DNA of 64,000 nt from Pseudomonas sp. RIT-PI-r (GTDB lineage Bacteria > Pseudomonadota > Gammaproteobacteria > Pseudomonadales > Pseudomonadaceae). The stretch spans positions 1 to 64,000 of the forward strand of contig NZ_LIGE01000010.1 of the NCBI RefSeq assembly GCF_001297015.1, given 5' to 3'. The first letter of the stretch is position 1. Every line of letters starts with the position of its first letter. Of this stretch, positions 53,561 through 62,294 are shown piece after piece. Below the pieces are notes generated by a model. It was not told where the DNA came from. It saw nothing but the letters and a program-made list of their open reading frames with translations, and did no database searches. A program made the position numbers and the translations under genes.

Positions 53561-54265
53561 ATGTTGCAACGATATCTCTGGAAACTGCTGCCCAAGGCGC
53601 AGCGAGCCTTTTTGCTTGGGCGGCTGTCGGTGGTTGACCGTCAGGTCGTCAACAAATCGATGTCGGCCAGTCTGAATTTTCCGCAAGCGTTCAAGCAACA
53701 TGCCTGCCTGTTTATCCATGTGCCCAAATGCGCTGGCAGCAGCGTGTGCACGGCCATGTTCGACGGCTGGCGCCCAGGGCATTTGCCCCTGTATTGGTAC
53801 GAAGAGCAGTTTCCCGAGCAGTTTGCGACGATGTACAAGTTCGCCTTTGTCCGTGATCCGCTGGAGCGTGCTTACTCCGCTTATGCCTTTCTGCACGGAA
53901 ACGAACTCAGTGGTCGCGATCAAGCCGCACAGCGACTGGTTCGGCAGTACCGTGATTTCGATGATTTCGTCGCGCGCTGGCTGCACCCGGAAAACATTCC
54001 GCGACAATTGCATTTTGCAGCGCAAACCGACTTTCTGACCGACTCGCTGGGCCATCTGGCGCTGGACTTCATTGGCTATCAGGAGCATTTGCAACGCGAT
54101 TTTCGGTTGGTTTGCGAGCGTTTGGGGGTGACCAGCCGGTTACCCCACGTCAACGTTTCTCGACAACGCCAACAGTTGCCCGCGCGTGAGTTCTGTTCTT
54201 TGCGTACACGGCGCCTGGTGCGACGGGTTTATCAGCGCGACTATGAGCTGCTCGGTTATGAATGA
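53561..54265 (+). CDS. Sulfotransferase family 2-type protein
   Basis: 234 residues. Two PAPS-binding motifs are visible: HVPKCAGSSV (53-62), a P-loop-like 5'-phosphosulfate binding element, and FVRDPLERAYSAY (96-108), the 3'-phosphate element with R-D-P-x-x-R. The fold fits carbohydrate sulfotransferases that move sulfate from PAPS to a sugar hydroxyl. A hairpin GGGGCTATCCCC (53532-53543) lies 17 bp before ATG 53561. It overlaps the APS-kinase gene by eight bases, so both are made together. The acceptor is not known; the position between msbA and hldE points to a surface glycan. No signal peptide is seen, so it is cytoplasmic. Confidence 0.84.
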   Translation: MLQRYLWKLLPKAQRAFLLGRLSVVDRQVVNKSMSASLNFPQAFKQHACLFIHVPKCAGSSVCTAMFDGWRPGHLPLYWYEEQFPEQFATMYKFAFVRDPLERAYSAYAFLHGNELSGRDQAAQRLVRQYRDFDDFVARWLHPENIPRQLHFAAQTDFLTDSLGHLALDFIGYQEHLQRDFRLVCERLGVTSRLPHVNVSRQRQQLPAREFCSLRTRRLVRRVYQRDYELLGYE

Positions 54266-54869
54266 GTGCTTGTCTTTGTCGGCACGGACGCTGGATATCC
54301 ATCCCTATGGCCTGGCGTTGTCGAGTCAGGCGCGTGCCGCGCTCAAGGCGCAACGCCCGAGCTGTGTGTGGCTGACCGGATTTTCCGGTGCTGGCAAGTC
54401 TACGTTGGCCAATGCTCTGGAGATGCATCTGCATCAATCCGGCCTGCACACGTTTCTGCTCGATGGCGACAATGTGCGCAACGGGCTGTGTCGGGATCTG
54501 GGCATGGGCGATGCTTGCCGCCGCGAGAATACCCGCCGTATGGCTGAAGTGGCGCGGCTGATGGTCGACGCCGGACTGATCGTGATTGTCGCCGCCATTT
54601 CGCCGTTTCGTGCCGAGCGCGAAGCGGCGCGGCAACTGTTTGCCCACGGCGACTTTATTGAAGTGCATGTCAGTACGTCACTCGAGGTCTGTGCCCGGCG
54701 TGACCCGAAAGGGTTGTATCAAGCCGTGAGGGAAGGGCGAATCAAGCATTTCACCGGCGTGGACAGTCCTTACGAGGCGCCGTTGGCTGCCGATTGGCAA
54801 ATTGATACCGAGGATCTGCACTTGTCCGAAGCGTGCCGCCAACTGACTGCTCTGGTGCTCAAAAAATGA
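54258..54869 (+). CDS. cysC: Adenylylsulfate (APS) kinase
   Basis: Phosphorylates APS at the 3' hydroxyl to make PAPS, the sulfate donor for sulfotransferases. 203 residues: P-loop GFSGAGKST (41-49), LLDGDNVRNGLC, ISPFRAEREAARQL, VHVSTSLEVCARRDPKGLY and FTGVDSPYE, all typical of CysC. It starts in the sulfotransferase 3' end (overlap of eight bases) at ATG 54258. Pseudomonads can assimilate sulfate by APS reduction without PAPS, so a dedicated CysC beside a sulfotransferase points to sulfation. ATP sulfurylase (CysDN) is not in the window. Confidence 0.95.
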   Translation: MNECLSLSARTLDIHPYGLALSSQARAALKAQRPSCVWLTGFSGAGKSTLANALEMHLHQSGLHTFLLDGDNVRNGLCRDLGMGDACRRENTRRMAEVARLMVDAGLIVIVAAISPFRAEREAARQLFAHGDFIEVHVSTSLEVCARRDPKGLYQAVREGRIKHFTGVDSPYEAPLAADWQIDTEDLHLSEACRQLTALVLKK

Positions 54870-54971
54870 GCAAAAAAGCCAGCTGTTTCATCCTGTTGCA
54901 GCCCGCGCACAAGCCTTCGCCAACCCTGTGTTAATATCGCGCCCCTGTTCATTTTGTATGTGGGTTGCTCC

Positions 54972-56393
54972 ATGAAGTTGTCCATGCCGCGATTCGATCA
55001 AGCCCCTGTCTTGGTGGTCGGCGATGTCATGCTCGACCGTTACTGGCATGGTGGTACCTCACGGATTTCCCCTGAGGCGCCGGTTCCGGTCGTTAAAGTC
55101 GAGCAAATCGAAGATCGTCCGGGCGGCGCTGCCAACGTTGCCTTGAACATCGCCGCGCTGGGTGCGCCGGCGTCGCTGGTTGGTGTGACCGGCGATGACG
55201 AAGCCGCCGACAGCCTGAGCAACAGTCTCAAGGGTGCGGGCGTACGCGCGTTGTTCCAGCGCATTGCGCATCAGCCGACCATCGTCAAGTTGCGGGTCAT
55301 GAGCCGGCACCAGCAATTGCTGCGTATCGACTTTGAAGAACCGTTCGCCACTGATGCCCTGGCCCTGGCCTCGCAGGTCGATGACCTGCTCGAAGGCATC
55401 AAGGTGCTGGTGCTGTCGGACTACGGCAAAGGCGCGTTGAAAAATCATCAGGCCTTGATCCAGGCAGCGCGTGCCAAGGGTATTCCGGTTTTGGCCGATC
55501 CCAAGGGCAAGGATTTCTCGATCTATCGCGGTGCTAGCCTGATCACGCCGAATCTCAGTGAATTCGAAACCATCGTCGGCGGTTGCGCCGACGAGCACGA
55601 GTTGGTGAGCAAGGGCGCAGCCCTGATGCACGACCTCGATCTCGGTGCGCTGCTGGTCACTCGCGGCGAGCACGGCATGACCCTGTTGCGCCCGGATCAT
55701 CCGGCGTTGCACTTGCCGGCCCGCGCCCGTGAAGTGTTCGACGTGACGGGTGCTGGTGATACGGTGATTTCGACGCTGGCGGCGGCGATTGCGGCCGGTG
55801 AAGAATTGCCTCACGCCGTGGCTCTGGCCAATCTGGCGGCGGGCATCGTCGTCGGCAAACTGGGTACGGCGGCAATCAGCGCGCCGGAACTGCGTCGTGC
55901 CATCCAGCGCGAAGAAGGCTCCGAGCGTGGTGTGTTGGGCCTGGAGCAACTGATTCTGGCGGTGGCCGATGCCCGTGCGCATAACGAGCGCATCGTCTTC
56001 ACCAATGGCTGCTTCGATATTCTCCATGCCGGCCATGTCACCTACCTCGAACAGGCGCGCGCACAGGGCGACCGTCTGATCGTGGCGATCAACGATGACG
56101 CGTCCGTCAGCCGTCTTAAAGGTCCTGGCCGTCCGATCAACAGCGTCGACCGGCGCATGGCGGTGCTCGCCGGCCTCGGTGCGGTGGACTGGGTGATCAG
56201 CTTCCCGGAAGGTACCCCGGAAAACCTCCTGCGCGAGGTCAAGCCGGATGTGCTGGTCAAGGGCGGGGATTACGGCATTGATCAGGTGGTCGGCGCCGAT
56301 ATCGTCACGGCCTATGGCGGTACGGTAAAAGTGCTGGGGCTGGTTGAAAACAGCTCGACCACGGCGATTGTGGAAAAAATCCGCGGTCATTAA
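54972..56393 (+). CDS. hldE: Bifunctional heptose-7-phosphate kinase / heptose-1-phosphate adenylyltransferase
   Basis: Makes ADP-D-glycero-beta-D-manno-heptose for WaaC and WaaF. 473 residues: an N-terminal ribokinase-like domain (DVMLDRYWHGGTSRISPEAP, DRPGGAANVALN, DVTGAGDTVISTLA) and a C-terminal adenylyltransferase (FTNGCFDILHAGHVTYL, ending with VKGGDYGIDQVVGAD and SSTTAIVEKI). The start MKLSMPRFDQAPVLV at ATG 54972 is the canonical form, and an upstream in-frame start at 54954 is rejected. A TTAATAT -10-like box is at about 54931. It closes the msbA-sulfation-hldE stretch and is followed by a REPIN. Confidence 0.96.
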   Translation: MKLSMPRFDQAPVLVVGDVMLDRYWHGGTSRISPEAPVPVVKVEQIEDRPGGAANVALNIAALGAPASLVGVTGDDEAADSLSNSLKGAGVRALFQRIAHQPTIVKLRVMSRHQQLLRIDFEEPFATDALALASQVDDLLEGIKVLVLSDYGKGALKNHQALIQAARAKGIPVLADPKGKDFSIYRGASLITPNLSEFETIVGGCADEHELVSKGAALMHDLDLGALLVTRGEHGMTLLRPDHPALHLPARAREVFDVTGAGDTVISTLAAAIAAGEELPHAVALANLAAGIVVGKLGTAAISAPELRRAIQREEGSERGVLGLEQLILAVADARAHNERIVFTNGCFDILHAGHVTYLEQARAQGDRLIVAINDDASVSRLKGPGRPINSVDRRMAVLAGLGAVDWVISFPEGTPENLLREVKPDVLVKGGDYGIDQVVGADIVTAYGGTVKVLGLVENSSTTAIVEKIRGH

Positions 56394-56396
56394 GGT

Positions 56397-56474
56397 CAAA
56401 AGATCGCAGCCTGCGGCAGCTCCTACAGGGAAATACATTCCAATGTAGGCGCTGCCGCAGGCTGCGATCTTTTT
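56397..56474. repeat. REPIN between hldE and the PA4993-type gene
   Basis: AAAAGATCGCAGCCTGCGGC mirrored by GCCGCAGGCTGCGATCTTTT; it separates convergent genes and can terminate both. Confidence 0.9.
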
Positions 56475-56478
56475 GCTT

Positions 56479-57447
56479 TCAGGAATTCACTTTCTTGCGC
56501 GGTACGATTTTTTTCAGCAGTTGCCTGGCCTTGCCGCGCAACCGCGCCAACCCGGTGGCCTTCTCCGGCGGCGTGAGCCCCTGTTGGCGCAGCCAGTCCT
56601 TCCAGCGAATCCGCTCCTCACGCACCAGCCAGCCATCCTGTTTGGCGAAGCTCTCGGCCAGATACAGACCGCGAGTGCCTGCCGGGTACAACTGACCCTT
56701 TTTCAACGTATACAACTCAGGCAGCGGTTCGCCGTCCTGCAATGGCATCAGGTACAGATCCGGCCGTTTACGATCCAGCCGCGCCACCAGTTGATCACCT
56801 TCCAGCCGCTCATCGACATGAAACAGGCTCAAGGATTTGGCTTCCTTGGGCACTTCCAGTCGCAGGTCGTAGATCAATTGCAGTGAAGCAGTGGGCAGAT
56901 GCACATACGCCCGTGGGCGTTCCTGCAGTTGCAGATTGGCGCAGCGCACCGGGCGCGCCGAGCCGGATAGTGGCGTCAGGCGAAAAGGCAGGGCTTCGCG
57001 ATAATGCAGGGCCGTCGCATAAGGCGCTGGCAGCCAGGTGTCATTGAAACGCCCGCCAAGCCAGCCTTCCGGAGTTTCCAGCAGGCACTCTTCAGCAATT
57101 TCCTGAATGGCGGTGTGCAGGGGAATGTTCAGCTCGTGGGCCGGCACATAACCGGAAATCAGCTTGAGCACCACGTCGCCGCGATCCTGCCGACGCTGGC
57201 GGACCAGGACCCAATAGTCGCGATTCTGCCAGTGCAGGGTCAGGCGCACCGATACCCCAAGGTTGGCCAGCTCCAGCGCAAAGCGCTCGGCGTCCGCTAC
57301 GCTGACCGGTTTGCGCCGTTGCAGGGTCTGGGTGAAATTCAGCGGCATGCCAACGCTCTGGTAGGTCAGGCCTTCGGGCGTGGCTTCGACGAACAATGGC
57401 AGGGTCTTGAAGTTGCTCGGGTTCTTTCTGATGAGCGTGCGCGGCAT
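56479..57447 (-). CDS. Conserved Pseudomonas protein with a Nudix-like signature
   Basis: 322 residues, no signal or membrane segment. Homologues are often labelled metal ABC transporter ATPase, but no Walker motif is visible. Instead residues 99-122 read GYVPAHE ... QEIAEEC: G-x5-E, then Q-E-I-A-E-E (115-120), which approximates the Nudix box G-x5-E-x7-R-E-U-x-E-E with two extra residues and Q for R. The preceding VLVRQRRQDRGDVVLKLISG would be the beta strands of a Nudix fold. The C-terminus is basic. AGGAG precedes the start. It stands downstream of hldE in convergent orientation; from memory PA4993 occupies this slot. The function is open. Confidence 0.7.
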   Translation of the reverse strand: MPRTLIRKNPSNFKTLPLFVEATPEGLTYQSVGMPLNFTQTLQRRKPVSVADAERFALELANLGVSVRLTLHWQNRDYWVLVRQRRQDRGDVVLKLISGYVPAHELNIPLHTAIQEIAEECLLETPEGWLGGRFNDTWLPAPYATALHYREALPFRLTPLSGSARPVRCANLQLQERPRAYVHLPTASLQLIYDLRLEVPKEAKSLSLFHVDERLEGDQLVARLDRKRPDLYLMPLQDGEPLPELYTLKKGQLYPAGTRGLYLAESFAKQDGWLVREERIRWKDWLRQQGLTPPEKATGLARLRGKARQLLKKIVPRKKVNS

Positions 57448-57478
57448 ATCGGCTCCTGCTTAAGGCCGCGAAGCGGCG

Positions 57479-58291
57479 TCAGTGACCACGAAGGACCTGG
57501 GCAACGGTCGCAACGTTGTGGGCGAGGTGCAGCGGATTGATCGTGCCGACAATAGCACTGGCCACGCCAGGCTGGGCGAACAGCAATTCAAAACTGGCGC
57601 GCACCGGGTCCACGCCCGGGCTCAGGCAAACATGACCGCTGGCCAAGGCTTTTTTCACCAGAATGGCTTTGCCGTGCGCAGCAGCATAGTCAATGACAGT
57701 CTTCTCGTTTTGTTCGTTCAGATTGTAGGTGACCATCGCGCAGTCGCCTTGCTCCAATGCTTTCAAGCCACCTTCGACGGTTTTGCCGGAGAAGCCGAAG
57801 CCACGAATCTTGCCCTCGGCCTTGAGCGCCGCGAGGGTGGCGTACACCTCTTCGTGCTCGAGGATCGCCATGTCATTGCCGTCAGAGTGCACCAGCACCA
57901 GATCGATAAAATCGGTTTCAAGACGTTGCAGGCTGCGCTCGACCGACATTCGCGTGTGCGTCGCGCTGAAATCGTGGTGCGACAGACCATCGGCAAACTC
58001 TTCGCCGACCTTGCTGACGATCACCCAGTCCTGACGCTGGCCGCGCAATAGCGGGCCGAGGCGTTCTTCGCTGCGACCGTACGCCGGGGCGGTGTCGATC
58101 AGGTTGATCCCCAGTTCGCGGGCTTGCCGGAGCAGCATCCGTGCTTCGTCGTCGCCGGGAATCTGGAAACCGTTGGGGTATTTCACCCCTTGGTCGCGGC
58201 CCAGTTTCACGGTGCCCAGGCCCAGTGGCGAAACCATCAGGCCAGTGCTGCCCAGCGGACGGTGCAAGTCATGCAGGTTGGCGATACTCAT
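57479..58291 (-). CDS. Aldo/keto reductase
   Basis: 270 residues, NAD(P)H-dependent TIM-barrel reductase. Family features: LGLGTVKLGRDQG at the start, INLIDTAPAYGRSEERLGPL (catalytic D and Y), and VIVSKVGEEFAD with its Lys; then FIDLVLVHSDGND carrying the His position, and a C-terminal SAIVGTINPLHLAHNV. Its ATG overlaps the stop of the FAD oxidoreductase (ATGA), so they form an operon. A longer frame back to 58564 lies in that gene and is rejected. The substrate is unknown; PA4992 is the likely counterpart (from memory). Confidence 0.9.
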   Translation of the reverse strand: MSIANLHDLHRPLGSTGLMVSPLGLGTVKLGRDQGVKYPNGFQIPGDDEARMLLRQARELGINLIDTAPAYGRSEERLGPLLRGQRQDWVIVSKVGEEFADGLSHHDFSATHTRMSVERSLQRLETDFIDLVLVHSDGNDMAILEHEEVYATLAALKAEGKIRGFGFSGKTVEGGLKALEQGDCAMVTYNLNEQNEKTVIDYAAAHGKAILVKKALASGHVCLSPGVDPVRASFELLFAQPGVASAIVGTINPLHLAHNVATVAQVLRGH

Positions 58292-59463
58292 GGCAGCAAT
58301 TGCTCCCAGGCTGGAACGCCCATCGGGGGCTGCGGCAAGGCCGGCAACGGTTGGTGGGCCTGCGGCTGGATGCCGTCGCGTTGCAGGGCGGCGATCACAC
58401 GGTCGGCGAAATCTGGCGCCAGCGCCAGTTTGGTCGGCCAACCCACCAGCAGGCGACCTTCTTCGGCAAGGAAAGCGTGGTCCGGGCGAGTCAGCCCGGT
58501 TTGCAGTGGTTCGGCGCGATCTACCCGCAGGGTCGCCCATTGCGTGGTGCTGAGGTCGATCCACGGCAGCAACTGGACGATTTCTTTTTGCGCGGTGGCG
58601 ATTTGCTCGGCGGGCTCGCGATGGACACCTTCGCTCTCGGCGATGTCGCCGCCCATGTACCAGACCCAGTTGCCATCCGTCGCCGGGTGCGTGGTCACGG
58701 TGATGCGCGGTTTGGTGCCGCCGCCCAGGCAGTGTGCGTACAGCGGCTTCAGCCCAGGGCCTTTGGCGATGATCATGTGCAGCGGGCGGCGTTGCATGGC
58801 CGGGCGGCTGAGGTTCAGGGTTTCGAGCAATTGCGCGGTGCCGGCGCCCGCGCTGAGAACGATACGTTGTGCGCGAATCTCGCGGCCATCGACTCTGAGG
58901 CCGACCAGCACACCGGCTTCCAGCAGCGGCTCGATGATTTGTCCGGCAAGCAAGCCATCGCCGGCCAGATCGGCCAGGCGCTGAACCAGGCTCGGCACAT
59001 CCACCACCAGCTCGGCCAGGCGGTAGACCTTGCCTTTGAAGCGCTTGTCTTGCAGGGCTGGCGGCAGTTGCTCGCCCTTGACCTGATCAACCCGGCCACG
59101 CACGGCTTTACTGGCGAAGAAACTGGTGAGGTTGCCCGCCAGTGTGCCCGGCGACCACAGGTAGTGAGCCTCGGAAAGCAGGCGCACACCGGACAGGTCC
59201 AACTCGCCGTCGCCGGCCAACGCTTCACGCCAGCGGCGCGGCATGTCGGCGATGGCTTCCGAAGCACCCGTCAAGGCACCGTGCAGCGCGTATTTGGCAC
59301 CGCCGTGGATGATCCCTTGCGACTTCACAGTCTGCCCGCCGCCGAGGCTGGCGCTTTCCACCAGCACGGTCGAAAAACCCTGGCGGCGCAGACGCGCATT
59401 CAGCCAGAGGCCGGCGACACCAGCGCCGACAATCAGAACGTCGGTGGAAATAACGGATGGCAT
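58288..59463 (-). CDS. FAD-dependent oxidoreductase (DAO family)
   Basis: 391 residues. An N-terminal Rossmann FAD site, VLIVGAGVAGLWLNARLRRQ with the acidic end VLVES, then SQGIIHGGAKYAL, similar to glycerol-3-phosphate or hydroxyglutarate oxidases, and a C-terminal FAD-side FLAEEGRLLVGWPTKLALAP. GAGGTCGCTGC precedes the start. It is the first gene of the operon with the aldo/keto reductase. It oxidises an unidentified hydroxy or amino acid; the substrate cannot be read. Confidence 0.9.
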   Translation of the reverse strand: MPSVISTDVLIVGAGVAGLWLNARLRRQGFSTVLVESASLGGGQTVKSQGIIHGGAKYALHGALTGASEAIADMPRRWREALAGDGELDLSGVRLLSEAHYLWSPGTLAGNLTSFFASKAVRGRVDQVKGEQLPPALQDKRFKGKVYRLAELVVDVPSLVQRLADLAGDGLLAGQIIEPLLEAGVLVGLRVDGREIRAQRIVLSAGAGTAQLLETLNLSRPAMQRRPLHMIIAKGPGLKPLYAHCLGGGTKPRITVTTHPATDGNWVWYMGGDIAESEGVHREPAEQIATAQKEIVQLLPWIDLSTTQWATLRVDRAEPLQTGLTRPDHAFLAEEGRLLVGWPTKLALAPDFADRVIAALQRDGIQPQAHQPLPALPQPPMGVPAWEQLLP

Positions 59464-59553
59464 GCAGCGACCTCAGTGTTCAAGACGAGGGCGCAGTATA
59501 CAGACTCGGGAAAGAGGCGGATTTGTCGATGATCAACAGAGGGAATGCAAACC

Positions 59554-59642
59554 TGTGGGAGTGAGCCTGCTCGCGATAGCGATCTGTCATTCAACATTTA
59601 TGTCGTCTGATAGACCGCTATCGCGAGCAGGCTCACTCCTAC
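59554..59642. repeat. REPIN of the GTGGGAGTGAGCCTGC type
   Basis: GTGGGAGTGAGCCTGCTCGC mirrored by GCGAGCAGGCTCACTCCTAC with GATAGCG/CGCTATC cores; it lies between the SMR gene 3' end and the FAD oxidoreductase start. Confidence 0.9.
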
Positions 59643-59660
59643 GGGGGATGCGTTTTGTCT

Positions 59661-59993
59661 TTAGTGGCCGGCGGTTTTCGAGAACAGCTGGATCACGACG
59701 ACGCCGAGCACGATCAACGCCATTCCGAGCATCGCCGGTATATCCAGCTTTTGCCCGTAGATGAACAGCGCCGCGACGCTGACCATGACGATGCCCATCC
59801 CGGCCCACACCGCGTAGGCCACGCCGACCGGAACGGTGCGCACCACCAGGATCAACATCCAGAACGCGATGGCGTAGCCCACGATCACCACCAGCAAAGG
59901 CAGCGGCGTGCTGAAGCCTTTGACCGCTTTCATCGAGACGGTGGCCATGACTTCGGCACAAATGGCGATGGCAAGGTAGGCGTAGGCGTTCAT
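59661..59993 (-). CDS. Small multidrug resistance (SMR/EmrE-like) efflux protein
   Basis: 110 residues with four TM helices, the SMR size. TM1 has the essential Glu in AYLAIAICAEVMATVSMKAV, followed by VGVAYAVWAGMGIV (conserved Y/W substrate positions) and a C-terminal GMALIVLGVVVIQL. It exports quaternary ammonium or cationic compounds by proton antiport. GAGGAATACAC precedes ATG 59993. It is divergent from the LysR gene, with 108 bp between the starts, so LysR may regulate it. The exact subtype (Qac/EmrE versus Gdx) is not certain. Confidence 0.92.
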   Translation of the reverse strand: MNAYAYLAIAICAEVMATVSMKAVKGFSTPLPLLVVIVGYAIAFWMLILVVRTVPVGVAYAVWAGMGIVMVSVAALFIYGQKLDIPAMLGMALIVLGVVVIQLFSKTAGH

Positions 59994-60101
59994 GTGTATT
60001 CCTCAAGTGGAGCGTTACTGTCTGAGGTCGGCATTCTAGTGATTCTCCAGATGCGGTAAAGTCATTACCTATCTGTTGGAAAGATGGGTGGGGCGCGCAG
60101 C

Positions 60102-60998
60102 ATGCAGTGGAATCTAGATCAATTACGCACATTTATCGCGGTCGCCGATCAACGCTCGTTCTCCGCCGTGGCGCGTCAGCAGCGCAAAGCGCAGTCCGCG
60201 GTCAGCAGCGCGATTGCCATGCTCGAGGACGATCTGGGCGTCAGTCTGTTCGAGCGCAGCAGCGGCCGCCAGCCAACCCTCACCGAAGCAGGTGAGGCGC
60301 TGCTCGAAGAAGCACGGGAAGTGCTGCGCCAGTGCGAACGCCTTAACGGGCGTGCCATGGCGATGATGCGTGGCCAGGAAGCGCAACTGCGCGTCGCCCA
60401 GGACGAGGCGATGCCGTATCAGGCGCTGGTGGAAAGTTTCGGCGCCCTCGCCGAGCAATTCCCCAGTCTCGAAGTGCAACTGACCAGCGCCGCCCAAGGT
60501 GAAGTCGCGCGCAAACTGGTGGAGCGGCGCGCCGATCTCGGCCTGCTGTTCTATCACGATGAAATCCCTGAGGCGCTGGAGCGGCGCGTGCTCGGCAGCG
60601 TGGAAATGGTCACGGTCTGCGGGATCAATCATCCGCTGGCCAAACAGTCCTACGTGACCTGCGAGCAACTGGCGCAACACCGGCAGTTGTTGATGTCGAC
60701 ACAAACCAGCGTCTATCCGGGCAACGAGCCGGCCAGCCCGCAGGTGTGGCGCGCCGACAGTTTCTATGTGATGGCTGAGTGGCTGGTGCGCGATCTTGGT
60801 TGGGCCTGGCTGCCCCGGCATGTGGTGCAATACTCGGCGTATCACGGCCTGATGGTCGAACTCGACAGTGAATGGACGCCGCCGGCGCTGGTGGTCGAAT
60901 TGGTCTGGCGCCGCGACGAGCCCCTTGGCCCGGCCGCGAGGTGGCTGGCCGAACGTTTTGCCGTGCACTTGCGCGCGATCGGCGACAAAAGTCGATAA
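60102..60998 (+). CDS. LysR-family transcriptional regulator
   Basis: 298 residues. An N-terminal winged helix MQWNLDQLRTFIAVADQRSF then AQSAVSSAIAMLEDDLGVSL is typical LysR; a substrate-binding domain follows (LRVAQDEAMPYQALVESF to the C-terminus). ATG 60102 follows GGTGGGG; an earlier in-frame start at 60084 is rejected as unlikely. It is divergent from the SMR pump and could control it or a metabolic target. Its stop lies 11 bp before waaA, an unusual neighbour that, from memory, is also so in PAO1 (PA4989). Confidence 0.93.
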   Translation: MQWNLDQLRTFIAVADQRSFSAVARQQRKAQSAVSSAIAMLEDDLGVSLFERSSGRQPTLTEAGEALLEEAREVLRQCERLNGRAMAMMRGQEAQLRVAQDEAMPYQALVESFGALAEQFPSLEVQLTSAAQGEVARKLVERRADLGLLFYHDEIPEALERRVLGSVEMVTVCGINHPLAKQSYVTCEQLAQHRQLLMSTQTSVYPGNEPASPQVWRADSFYVMAEWLVRDLGWAWLPRHVVQYSAYHGLMVELDSEWTPPALVVELVWRRDEPLGPAARWLAERFAVHLRAIGDKSR

Positions 60999-61009
60999 AC
61001 TCCGCCGCC

Positions 61010-62284
61010 ATGAATAGAACTCTCTACACCGCGCTGTTTTATCTGGGGCTGCCATTGGTGGCGATTCGGCTGTGGCTGCGGGCGCGCAAGGCGCCGGCGT
61101 ACGCCAAGCGTATCGGCGAACGTTTCTCTTACGGGATGCCGGCGCTGCAACCGGGTGGCATCTGGGTACATGCGGTATCTGTTGGCGAGAGCATCGCCGC
61201 CGCGCCAATGATTCGCGCTTTGCTGCAGCGTTACCCACAACTGCCGATCACCGTGACCTGCATGACCCCGACCGGTTCGGAACGGATTCAGGCGTTGTTC
61301 GCCAACGAGCCGCGCATCCAGCATTGCTACCTGCCGTATGACTTGCCATGTGCAGCGGCGCGCTTTCTGGATCGCGCGCAACCGAAGCTTGCGGTGATCA
61401 TGGAAACCGAGTTGTGGCCCAACCACATTCACCAGTGCGCCAAGCGCGGCATTCCGGTGGCGCTGGCCAACGGGCGTTTGTCCGAGCGCTCCGCCAGAGG
61501 CTATGGCCGTTTCAGCAAACTCACCGCGCCGATGCTTGCCGAGATGAGCCTGTTCGCCGTGCAGACCGAAGCCGAAGCCCAGCGTTTCCGCGATCTCGGC
61601 GCGCGTCCGGAAACAGTCGATGTCACCGGTTCGATCAAATTCGACCTGACCATCGACCCGCAATTACTGCAGCGCGCCGCTGATTTGCGCGGCCAATGGC
61701 AAGCGCAAGAGCGCCCAGTGTGGATCGCCGCCAGCACTCACGAAGGCGAAGACGAGGTGGTACTCAATGCCCATCGTCGCTTGCTGGCCAATCACCCGGA
61801 CGCGCTGCTGATTCTGGTGCCGCGTCATCCCGAGCGTTTCAATTCGGTGTTCGAGCTGTGCCAGCGCGAAGGCTTCGCCACGGTGCGGCGTTCGACCGGG
61901 GTCGATGTCGATGCGCAAACGTCAGTGCTGCTCGGCGACACCATGGGCGAATTGCTGTTTCTCTACGCCCTGGCCGACAGCGCTTTTGTCGGCGGCAGCC
62001 TGGTGGCGAACGGCGGGCACAACCTGTTGGAGCCGGCCGCGCTGGCCAAACCGGTGATCTGCGGACCGCACTTGTTCAACTTCCTCGACATTGCGGCGCA
62101 GCTGCGTGAAGCCGGGGCGTTGGCGGAAGTGGATGATGCCGAAGGGTTGGCGGTGGAGGTGCAGCGACTGTTCGAGCTGCCGCGTGATGCACAGCGCATG
62201 GCCGAGGCCGGGCTGGCAGTGATGCGCCGTAATCAGGGCGCGTTGCAGCGGTTGCTGGATGGCTTGGGCCGACTGATCAAGTAA
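61010..62284 (+). CDS. waaA: Kdo transferase WaaA
   Basis: Transfers two Kdo residues to lipid IVA. 424 residues. An N-terminal membrane segment (TALFYLGLPLVAIRLWLRA) is followed by GGIWVHAVSVGESIAAAPMI (acceptor domain with catalytic Glu), VIMETELWPNHIHQCAKRGI, GSIKFDL, and the CMP-Kdo site with GGSLVANGGHNLLEPAAL. It starts 11 bp after the LysR stop. The step precedes WaaC action. No operon partner downstream; a REPIN and then the convergent tolC follow. Confidence 0.96.
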   Translation: MNRTLYTALFYLGLPLVAIRLWLRARKAPAYAKRIGERFSYGMPALQPGGIWVHAVSVGESIAAAPMIRALLQRYPQLPITVTCMTPTGSERIQALFANEPRIQHCYLPYDLPCAAARFLDRAQPKLAVIMETELWPNHIHQCAKRGIPVALANGRLSERSARGYGRFSKLTAPMLAEMSLFAVQTEAEAQRFRDLGARPETVDVTGSIKFDLTIDPQLLQRAADLRGQWQAQERPVWIAASTHEGEDEVVLNAHRRLLANHPDALLILVPRHPERFNSVFELCQREGFATVRRSTGVDVDAQTSVLLGDTMGELLFLYALADSAFVGGSLVANGGHNLLEPAALAKPVICGPHLFNFLDIAAQLREAGALAEVDDAEGLAVEVQRLFELPRDAQRMAEAGLAVMRRNQGALQRLLDGLGRLIK

Positions 62285-62294
62285 CTCGGCTACA

